In this document: in pieces, positions 1-4,469 of the stretch | How positions within the stretch are numbered: the stretch's first letter is position 1 | Layout of the letters: the number at the start of each line of letters is the position of its first letter | Source of the DNA: an uncultured Lachnospiraceae bacterium | GTDB taxonomy: Bacteria; Bacillota; Clostridia; Lachnospirales; Lachnospiraceae | NCBI GenBank assembly: GCA_947068385.1 | Contig: CAMTBF010000115.1 | Coordinates: 1-9,184, forward strand | Length of the DNA stretch: 9,184 nt | Direction: 5' to 3' | Made by a program: the position numbers and the translations under genes | Notes under the pieces: model-generated | Database searches by the model: none | Told to the model about the DNA's origin: nothing | The model's input: only the letters and a program-made list of their open reading frames with translations

Positions 1-2156
1 GCCACCTCTCCCTCCGGCAGCACATGGCGGGCCTTCGCAAAGGTCAGGCTCTCTATGAACTTCGGGCGGATGGACACCTCCCGGCTGCTCCTCACGTTGA
101 TGCCGCCGGGATAGCGGATGTACCACTGGGACACATCGGCCAGGAAATGGTGGTTCTGGGAGCTCATGCGCCTCTTCTCATCCGGAAGGAACTGCTCCGG
201 CACCGTGGTGTCGCCGCGCTCTATGAAATACCCGTAGGAAGGGTATTCCCTGCCTGTGATCATCCGGTAGGCCAGCTCTGCCTCCCCGAACCGGGCCAGC
301 ACATGGTAGATCACCCGCAGGCCCAGGAAGCCGCATGTCACCTTGTCCCCGTCCCGGTGCACGATCTCCACCAGCCTGCGGAACGCCTCCGGCTTCTCCC
401 CGTCGGTGAAGATATCGTGATAGATTGCCAGGGCCTGGCCGGTCTGGCATGCGCCCTTTACAGTCATGGTGCCGAAGTCGATGTACCGGCTGCGGATCGC
501 CTCCAGCACCTCCTTCCCAAGCTGCCTGGCGAAGGCCCCGTGGAGCCCCAGGCCCACGGCCTCGAACATCTCCTGGCCCTTGCGGCACATGTCGTACACC
601 ATCACCGTATCCGTGAAGCCCAGGGGGACCTCATAGTCCCCGGCGCCCCTGTCCACCGGCACCCAGTCGCCCAGCCCCACGGCCACGATGCCCTTTTCGT
701 CCCTGCGCCGGCTGATGTACTCCAGGTAGCGCAGCATGGCATGGGCGTTCTCCCGGATGATTTCCGTATCCCCTCTGTACTGATAGACGCGGTAAGGGAG
801 CTCGAACAGGACTCGGTCCCAGGCCGGGCCGTTCCCCCACTCGTAGCCCCAGGTGTCCGTGGGCACGATGCCGGGCAGCATCCCGTCCGGGTGCTGGGAG
901 AGCCGGATATTGTTCAGCCACTCCCTGTAGCTCTCCTCCGCTCCCAGGGTCATCATGACATGCTCCGCGGAAGCCGCCGCGTCCCCGGTCCAGCCGTTCT
1001 TCTCCCTGTGGGGGCAGTCCGTGGGGAAGTAGTAGAAATTGGACAGGTCGCTGCGCCGTCCTATCTCGCATATCCTGTTGGCCGTCTCGTCTGAGCAGGC
1101 AAAGCTCCCACGCTCCTTTAGGTCGGAGCTCAGGACAAGGTAGGTCAGGAGACCCTCCGTGGCCTGCTCCTTCGTGATGCCGGACACGTAGAGGTAGCGG
1201 AAGCCGTGGTATGTGAACATGGGCTCGAAGACTTCCTCTTCCTCGCTGCCCAGGATATAGATGTCGCGCTGGGCGTAGCCGTCCGGATAGAAATTGATGT
1301 TGTTGTAGTCCGCTTTCCCGTCCAGCATTTCCTCGCTGCACTGGATGTCTATGCGCTGCCCGGGCGTGCCTTTGATCTTCAGGCGGAAGATGCCTGCGTT
1401 GTTCTCGCCGAAGTCATAGATATATCCGCCGCTCCGCTGCGGCGCTTTCTCCGGGGTATCCTGCCCGAACAGGCCGTCATAGACATCCGGCCTGGGCTCG
1501 TAGGGCGCCATCTCGCCGGGATAGATTTTTACCGGAGCGATCTCCTTTGTGACTACGATATTGTCTGCCTGGCATAGCCTGGCCTCCCCCCGGGGACGCT
1601 CCACCGCAATCGGTGCATGCCACTCCCCATCCTCCACGAACCCAGGTTCTACCCAACCTGCGGGCTCCTGCCGCCTGTCATAGAACACGCCGGAGCGCAG
1701 GTCGTTGAACCAGACAGGGCCTTTCCTGCACAGGAAATCCGTGGCATCGAAGCACAGCTCCTCCTCGCCGTCCTTAAGCGAAACGCTCAGCGCAAGCTTG
1801 GGCGCGGAGTTGAACACATTGTCCATGAAGTCCCACACCCTCGTCTTCGCATTCTGGAACCCGTCCCCCAGCATGACGCCGATGACGTTCTCGCCCTGGC
1901 GCAGATAGGGGGCGATGTCATATCTGTCGTAGTAGGCGATGTGATCCGTGTTAGAGATATAGGGGGCCAGGAAGCCTTTCGTGATCTTCCGGCCGTTCAC
2001 GAACAGGTCGTAGAAGCCCAGGCCGCAGAGGACGATCTCCCCCTGGGCCCCGGCTGTAGAAAGTGTGAAGCTCTTCCGGAAGAGCGGGGCCGCCACGTGC
2101 TCCAGGTAGGTGGAATGCTCCCTGCATTCGCTGACGAACTTTCTTGAAAATTCCAT
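1..2156 (-). CDS. Alpha-L-rhamnosidase, GH78 family (3' end outside window)
   Basis: This gene encodes an inverting glycosidase that removes terminal alpha-L-rhamnose from plant glycosides or polysaccharides. 718 codons are visible. In order: the N-terminal rhamnosidase domain (FRKSFTL; GLGFYDLFVNGR; LAPYISNTD, residues about 15-110), a beta-sandwich ending near FTYHGFRYLYV (F314), and the (alpha/alpha)6 barrel from about 350. The motif DCPHREKNGWTGDA supplies D380, E385 and D392, and GDTTVPEQF supplies E654. These match in order and spacing the four acids recalled for Bacillus RhaB (D567, E572, D579, E841). The C-terminal sandwich has begun (KARHVLPEGEV); probably 50-100 residues lie beyond position 1. 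No signal peptide or membrane segment is seen, so the enzyme is probably cytosolic. The chosen ATG (2156) has AAAGGA about 10 nt upstream; an in-frame ATG at 2165 abuts that site and is less likely. The protein lacks the extra N-terminal region of RhaB. Confidence 0.95.
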   Translation of the reverse strand, partial: MEFSRKFVSECREHSTYLEHVAAPLFRKSFTLSTAGAQGEIVLCGLGFYDLFVNGRKITKGFLAPYISNTDHIAYYDRYDIAPYLRQGENVIGVMLGDGFQNAKTRVWDFMDNVFNSAPKLALSVSLKDGEEELCFDATDFLCRKGPVWFNDLRSGVFYDRRQEPAGWVEPGFVEDGEWHAPIAVERPRGEARLCQADNIVVTKEIAPVKIYPGEMAPYEPRPDVYDGLFGQDTPEKAPQRSGGYIYDFGENNAGIFRLKIKGTPGQRIDIQCSEEMLDGKADYNNINFYPDGYAQRDIYILGSEEEEVFEPMFTYHGFRYLYVSGITKEQATEGLLTYLVLSSDLKERGSFACSDETANRICEIGRRSDLSNFYYFPTDCPHREKNGWTGDAAASAEHVMMTLGAEESYREWLNNIRLSQHPDGMLPGIVPTDTWGYEWGNGPAWDRVLFELPYRVYQYRGDTEIIRENAHAMLRYLEYISRRRDEKGIVAVGLGDWVPVDRGAGDYEVPLGFTDTVMVYDMCRKGQEMFEAVGLGLHGAFARQLGKEVLEAIRSRYIDFGTMTVKGACQTGQALAIYHDIFTDGEKPEAFRRLVEIVHRDGDKVTCGFLGLRVIYHVLARFGEAELAYRMITGREYPSYGYFIERGDTTVPEQFLPDEKRRMSSQNHHFLADVSQWYIRYPGGINVRSSREVSIRPKFIESLTFAKARHVLPEGEV

Positions 2157-2206
2157 TTTCACCATTTCCTTTCTTTTATGTATTTTTGCCTCAACCTCTT
2201 TTCACC

Positions 2207-2235
2207 AGAATACATCGATTGCGGACGCTTGTCCA
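2207..2235 (-). promoter_or_regulatory. Putative sigma-A promoter of the GH78 gene
   Basis: On the minus strand TGGACA (2235-2230) is followed after exactly 17 nt by TATTCT (2212-2207), about 50 nt upstream of the rhamnosidase start. The -35 box matches 5 of 6 and the -10 box 4 of 6. A short inverted repeat, GGAC-GCTT-GTCC, overlaps the -35 box and could be an operator, but its arms are only 4 bp. The terminator just upstream (2259-2301) separates this promoter from the preceding minus-strand transcript. Confidence 0.55.
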
Positions 2236-2258
2236 CTCTTTTTACTAAGATGAGGATA

Positions 2259-2301
2259 GAAAAAATACCGCAGAGGGGAAACACAGCGTCCCCCCTTGCG
2301 G
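2259..2301 (-). terminator. Rho-independent terminator after the truncated RHH gene
   Basis: On the minus strand CCGCAAGGGGG (2301-2291) pairs with CCCCTCTGCGG (2278-2268) across a 12-nt loop, with one mismatched position in each arm. It is followed directly by TATTTTTTC. This is a strong intrinsic terminator. It ends the transcript that starts near 2462 and insulates the rhamnosidase gene. Confidence 0.85.
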
Positions 2302-2327
2302 CATCCATTTCCAAAGCCTGTCAGGCC

Positions 2328-2423
2328 TCAGTCACTTCTTACTGAGCTCTGCCTTGCCGAGTCTAAATCTGCTTCCATTTTAGGTGTGATGGAAATCGTG
2401 AAATGTTTTGAGTCTGTTGCCAT
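2328..2423 (-). pseudogene. Truncated ribbon-helix-helix regulator, 31 codons
   Basis: The reading frame starts ATG (2423) behind an excellent ribosome site (AAAGGAGG, 7 nt spacing) and ends at TGA (2328-2330). Its sequence opens MATDSKHFTISITPKMEADL and ends DSARQSSVRSD. The first 20-odd residues look like the N-terminal beta-strand and first helix of a CopG/Arc-type RHH DNA-binding protein. They share the opening MATD and the T-x-S-x strand pattern with the divergent gene at 2569. The second helix (normally containing a TQSEMI-like stretch) is absent, so the protein could not form a normal RHH fold. A terminator follows within 30 nt. I call it a truncated remnant because the family is normally 45-70 residues. 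Given its intact promoter, ribosome site and terminator, it may still be expressed as a microprotein or as a roughly 200-nt RNA. Confidence 0.6.
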
Positions 2424-2438
2424 AATTTTGCCTCCTTT

Positions 2439-2459
2439 GGTTCAGTAATTCACTGAACC
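2439..2459. repeat. Operator palindrome GGTTCAGT-n5-ACTGAACC
   Basis: A perfect 8-bp inverted repeat with a 5-nt centre lies between the -10 box and the ribosome site of the minus RHH gene. Its half-site is the word that recurs at 2478, 2485 and 2532. RHH dimers usually bind tandem or inverted short repeats, so autoregulation by the adjacent RHH protein is the simplest reading. That assignment is inference. Confidence 0.65.
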
Positions 2460-2468
2460 ATTTACTTT

Positions 2469-2497
2469 ATTATAGTAGTTCACCGGTTCACTGTCAA
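2469..2497 (-). promoter_or_regulatory. Consensus sigma-A promoter of the minus RHH gene
   Basis: On the minus strand a perfect TTGACA (2497-2492) and a perfect TATAAT (2474-2469) are separated by 17 nt. Transcription should start near 2462. The spacer contains two tandem copies of the GTTCAC word (plus strand 2478-2483 and 2486-2491, 8-bp period). A bound repressor there would exclude RNA polymerase. Confidence 0.85.
2478..2493. repeat. Tandem GTTCAC operator sites inside the minus promoter
   Basis: GTTCACCG GTTCACTG reads as two direct copies with an 8-bp period, entirely within the 17-nt spacer of the minus promoter. The period and position fit cooperative binding of RHH dimers. Confidence 0.55.
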
Positions 2498-2520
2498 GTG
2501 GGTTTTTTAAAATTTGGTTC

Positions 2521-2549
2521 TTTACATCTCTGGTTCACTGGTGTATAAT
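2521..2549 (+). promoter_or_regulatory. Sigma-A promoter of the RHH regulator gene
   Basis: TTTACA (2521-2526), a 17-nt spacer and a perfect TATAAT (2544-2549) lie 20 nt upstream of the RHH start codon. The spacer contains GGTTCACTG (2532-2540), the operator word that also occupies the divergent promoter. Both promoters are therefore likely repressed by the same protein. Because the -10 box is so close to the gene, the leader is very short. Confidence 0.85.
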
Positions 2550-2568
2550 CACGACTGAGGTGATGAAC

Positions 2569-2760
2569 ATGGCTACTGATAGACCACGATATACTGTATC
2601 TGTAGATAATGAATTGTTCCAACAAATTGAAAATTTTCGTTTTGAACGCCGCTTTCAGACGCGTTCGGAAGCAACTGTAGAGCTGATACGCTTAGGATTG
2701 GAGCAGCTCAAAAAAGAAGAGGCCGCAAAAGAGGCGACAGAAGGCAAAAGCGCCCAGTGA
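2569..2760 (+). CDS. Ribbon-helix-helix (CopG/Arc-like) transcriptional regulator
   Basis: A 63-residue protein opening MATDRPRYTVSVDNEL. The segment RYTVSVD (about 7-13) is the DNA-contacting beta-strand, ELFQQIENFRFERR the first helix, and TRSEATVELIRLGLEQLK the second helix with the usual SEA-x-x-x-L-I pattern. The tail is charged (KKEEAAKEATEGK). It would act as a dimeric DNA-binding repressor and is probably autoregulatory. I chose the ATG at 2569 because GAGG (2557-2560) sits 8 nt upstream. An in-frame GTG at 2560 and ATG at 2563 are too close to that site. RHH proteins are often antitoxins, but no toxin gene follows: a terminator comes within 80 nt. A solo regulator is the better call. 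The gene is visibly lower in GC than the metabolic genes around it, which suggests a different origin. Confidence 0.85.
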   Translation: MATDRPRYTVSVDNELFQQIENFRFERRFQTRSEATVELIRLGLEQLKKEEAAKEATEGKSAQ

Positions 2761-2776
2761 CCGGCCGCGCACATAG

Positions 2777-2838
2777 AATAGCCCGGTGGACAGCTATCCT
2801 ATTACCAGGACGGCTGCCCATCGGGCTATTTGTTTTTC
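2777..2838 (+). terminator. Long-hairpin terminator after the RHH gene
   Basis: Two 24-nt arms (2777-2800 and 2807-2830) pair almost completely: AATAGCCCG with CGGGCTATT, TGG with CCA, CAGC with GCTG, and TCCT with AGGA. They are interrupted by two single and one double mismatch and close on a 6-nt loop. TGTTTTTC follows, so it works as an intrinsic terminator on the plus strand. No U-tract follows on the minus strand, so it should not stop minus transcription. Confidence 0.8.
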
Positions 2839-2861
2839 ATTTTCATTCTTTTCGATGCGGC

Positions 2862-3242
2862 TTACAGCCCAAATGCTTTCCTGGCGCTCTCCACATCGTC
2901 GGGACTGCAGCCTACGGTCTCCGCGATCTGTTTGTCTGCAAAGCCGGGATTGCGCTGTATGGCCTTGAATATCTGCGCCGATAGAATCAGGCCTTTTTCC
3001 AGGCCCTTTTCCAAGCCTTTTTCCAGGCCCTCTTCCCAGCCTTTCTGCATCGCCTCCTGCTGCTTTACCTGGATATCTTCCTCATAGCTGTATTCCGCTA
3101 TCAGCATATTCGTCACCTCGCTCCCTTTCCGCTTCAGATAATCCGACAGGATTCCCTGCTGGATGCACTCATTGATTGCCTTTTTTATCGCATCCTCTTC
3201 TATCGAGTTCTTCCTCACCTTATCCACGAACAGGCTGTATTC
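2862..3242 (-). pseudogene. Rpn-family (PD-(D/E)XK) recombination-promoting nuclease/transposase, C-terminal remnant
   Basis: Recognisable coding sequence runs from EYSLFVDKVRKN (3242) to the TAA at 2862. It includes AIKKAINECIQQGILSDYL and GSEVTNMLIAEYSYEED, a pattern typical of the C-terminal half of Rpn/putative-transposase PDDEXK proteins. The tail is charged and glycine-rich (EEGL then three EKGL units), followed by a small helical end. These proteins are normally about 250-320 residues. The nuclease core, which holds the catalytic acidic and QXK residues, is absent. The only start in the intact segment is a GTG at 3227 with no convincing ribosome site, and a TGA closes the frame at 3243-3245. 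Upstream sequence in another frame (PEIRMWEYRESLAIQGLSGYNE) looks like a continuation, which suggests a frameshift near 3241-3245. It is almost certainly non-functional. Confidence 0.7.
2988..3047. repeat. Five imperfect 12-bp tandem repeats (EKGL units)
   Basis: Five consecutive 12-nt units resemble CAGGCCTTTTTC (2988-2999, 3000-3011, 3012-3023, 3024-3035, 3036-3047). On the minus strand they encode KGW-EEGL-EKGL-EKGL-EKGL of the Rpn remnant. In-frame repeats of this kind commonly expand and contract by slippage, so copy number may vary between strains. Confidence 0.85.
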
Positions 3243-3340
3243 TCATTATAACCGCTCAGCCCTTGAATGGCAAGGCTTTCGCGATATTCCCACATCCGGA
3301 TCTCCGGCCCATGTACCACGGAAAAAATCTCCGGGGGATA

Positions 3341-3369
3341 TGGACGGCAGTGCGGATTTATGTTACAAT
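3341..3369 (+). promoter_or_regulatory. Putative sigma-A promoter of the 138-aa protein gene
   Basis: TGGACG (3341-3346), a 17-nt spacer and TACAAT (3364-3369) stand about 30 nt upstream of the start at 3401. The boxes match 4 of 6 and 5 of 6. The spacing is ideal and the position is sensible. Confidence 0.55.
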
Positions 3370-3400
3370 GTCTACACCTACAGATTCAGGGGAGGGCCTC

Positions 3401-3817
3401 ATGCGCCATTACAGGAAGCCAGTCTATCTCTTATGGATTCTATGCGTCCTGCTCTTTGGGATGTGCTTCGACAGTGTCGGGGCAGATTCCTTTTTGGCGT
3501 CCGCTCCCTCCTGTGAGGACGGGATTCTTTCCGGCGCGGCCTCCCTGCATGCCCGGCGCGGGACTCCCCCGGCGGAGCAGGCCTACGCGCCAAAAGCATT
3601 AAGCCATGCCGAGACGGCCCTCGCCCCCTGCCAGGCCATGCGCAGGAGCCCGTCCCGTCCGGGCCGCGGGCTTGTCTTCGCGGCGCTGTCCGAGGCATCC
3701 TATTCCGCCTGCGGGGCATCTGTCCGCGCGGCCGGTTCCCCCGTGGGGTTCCACGAGGTCGTAAGCAATACCGTCATCATATGCTATATCCACCGACAGG
3801 ATGGAGAGAAAGCATGA
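3401..3817 (+). CDS. Small protein of unknown function with signal-like N-terminus, 138 aa
   Basis: I do not recognise a named family. The N-terminus MRHYRKPVYLLWILCVLLFG has a positive n-region, a hydrophobic stretch of about 16 residues (8-23), and a possible cleavage region near SVGADS. It is therefore exported or anchored by one N-terminal span. The middle is low-complexity, rich in Ala, Arg, Ser and Pro, and poor in predicted structure. The end, VVSNTVIICYIHRQDGEKA, is more protein-like and may be the conserved part. The start at 3401 is fixed by AGGGGAGG 5-6 nt upstream and by the promoter at 3341-3369. The open frame extends upstream to 3176, but that part overlaps the Rpn remnant and the promoter. 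A 47-aa membrane protein follows on the same strand 146 nt later. Confidence 0.6.
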   Translation: MRHYRKPVYLLWILCVLLFGMCFDSVGADSFLASAPSCEDGILSGAASLHARRGTPPAEQAYAPKALSHAETALAPCQAMRRSPSRPGRGLVFAALSEASYSACGASVRAAGSPVGFHEVVSNTVIICYIHRQDGEKA

Positions 3818-3840
3818 TTTTCCCACATTGATAACCAGAG

Positions 3841-3882
3841 AACAGACCTTGAAACCATACTCTTGCCATGCTAGGGTCTGTT
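3841..3882 (+). terminator. Hairpin after the 138-aa gene, possible terminator
   Basis: AACAGACC (3841-3848) pairs perfectly with GGTCTGTT (3875-3882) across a 26-nt loop. The only following T-run is TTT, so termination would be weak; it could equally be an RNA processing or stability element. It lies 24 nt past the 138-aa gene and before the 47-aa gene. Confidence 0.4.
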
Positions 3883-3963
3883 TGCGGTGCCTGACATCCG
3901 GCATCCGCGCCGGTGAAGCGCGCCTGGCCTGTCGCATGGGAAATCGAAAAGGAGAATCATGCC

Positions 3964-4107
3964 ATGAATATCGGATATCTGATTTTAACCATCTTCGGCG
4001 GGGCCGTAGGAGCCCTGTCCACCCTGTACATCATCGTGTCCCTGTTCTGGACCATCGGCTATAAAATATACCGGAAGATGAAGTTCGGGATATCGCTTTA
4101 TAAATAG
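3964..4107 (+). CDS. Small single-span membrane protein, 47 aa
   Basis: The protein opens MNIGYLILTIFGGAVGALST, has one long hydrophobic stretch (about residues 4-32), and ends in a basic tail (YKIYRKMKFGISLYK). This predicts a single membrane span with the basic tail inside the cell. The ATG at 3964 is chosen because AAAAGGAG ends about 9 nt upstream. A longer frame from 3913 would add 17 polar residues without a ribosome site. An ATG at 3959 on another frame is closed after two codons. No function can be assigned. The hydrophobic and aromatic composition and strong ribosome site make it look like a genuine small gene. Confidence 0.65.
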   Translation: MNIGYLILTIFGGAVGALSTLYIIVSLFWTIGYKIYRKMKFGISLYK

Positions 4108-4130
4108 CGTTTCCACGCACCCCAAGAACC

Positions 4131-4161
4131 GTCCCTCCCCGCCGTCCGCGCGGAGAGGGAC
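4131..4161. other. GC-rich hairpin between the 47-aa gene and the riboswitch promoter
   Basis: GTCCCTC (4131-4137) pairs with GAGGGAC (4155-4161), with more GC pairing possible inside. There is no T-run on either side, so I do not call it an intrinsic terminator. It lies about 25 nt past the 47-aa gene. Two exact copies of GACATGCCAAAA with a 15-nt period (4159-4170, 4174-4185) follow it. Confidence 0.4.
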
Positions 4162-4210
4162 ATGCCAAAAGGAGACATGCCAAAAACAGGCAAAAAACGC
4201 AAAACCGCTA

Positions 4211-4239
4211 TTGACACCCATCCTGTCTTGTGCTACACT
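4211..4239 (+). promoter_or_regulatory. Sigma-A promoter for the riboswitch-exchanger transcript
   Basis: A perfect TTGACA (4211-4216), a 17-nt spacer and TACACT (4234-4239) predict a start near 4246. That gives a leader of about 225 nt before the exchanger start codon. The leader is occupied by the riboswitch and its terminator. Confidence 0.8.
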
Positions 4240-4257
4240 GACAGGAATGATAGAAAT

Positions 4258-4350
4258 GCCTTTATGAGGGAGTAGTCAGCGCGATTCGCGTGGCAAGTCA
4301 ACAAACGCGGCCTTTTAGGTCTGGCTTGTCTTAAATAACGAGACTCATAC
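4258..4350 (+). promoter_or_regulatory. yybP-ykoY-like (Mn2+-sensing) riboswitch aptamer
   Basis: The closing helix P1 forms between TATGAG (4263-4268) and CTCATA (4344-4349). Inside it, GGGAGTAG (4268-4275) at the 5' side, GTCAACAAAC (4297-4306) and AACGAGAC (4337-4344) at the 3' side resemble the conserved words of yybP-ykoY RNAs (GGGGAGUAG, GUCAACA, CGAGAC). Inner helices include CGCG(4280-4283)/CGCG(4287-4290), CAAG(4294-4297)/CTTG(4325-4328), and a small hairpin at 4309-4321. The family binds Mn2+ and typically controls Mn exporters and related cation transporters; the downstream gene is a cation exchanger. The identification rests on recalled motifs and hand folding, not a covariance search. 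Confidence 0.75.
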
Positions 4351-4413
4351 ATAGCTGTGGAAACTGGCGGGTTCGTCCTGCAGGATGTTTTCTGCGCTAT
4401 GCATGGGTCTTTT
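4342..4413 (+). terminator. Riboswitch-controlled terminator (expression platform)
   Basis: GACTCATACATAGC (4342-4355) pairs with GCTATGCATGGGTC (4396-4409) over 14 positions, with one G-U pair and one A-C mismatch. TTTTCTCT follows. The 5' arm contains CTCATA (4344-4349), which is also the 3' strand of aptamer helix P1. The two structures therefore exclude each other: when Mn2+ stabilises P1 the terminator cannot form completely, giving an ON switch. The loop holds a secondary hairpin (GCGGG/CCTGC). Confidence 0.75.
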
Positions 4414-4469
4414 CTCTGTCAGGAAAAGTACCGGCAAATCTCAAAATACGAAAGAAAGAGGTTGGAAAA

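Noticed and set aside
24..1094. Long plus-strand open frame of 356 codons
   Set aside because: It lies opposite the rhamnosidase, is rich in Pro, His and Leu in the way antisense GC-rich frames are, and has no domain-like motif. The minus frame holds the GH78 catalytic motifs.
1617..2147. Plus-strand open frame of 176 codons
   Set aside because: Antisense shadow of the N-terminal part of the rhamnosidase; no ribosome site or recognisable motif.
2560..2760. RHH gene as the antitoxin half of a toxin-antitoxin pair
   Set aside because: No toxin frame follows: a strong terminator comes within 80 nt, and the next gene is a nuclease remnant on the other strand.
2988..3047. Short tandem repeats as a possible CRISPR array
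   Set aside because: Units are 12 bp, directly adjacent without spacers, and encode EKGL in frame; there are no cas genes.
3176..3400. Upstream in-frame extension of the 138-aa protein
   Set aside because: It overlaps the Rpn remnant and the promoter boxes, and has no ribosome site. ATG 3401 has AGGGGAGG at the right distance.
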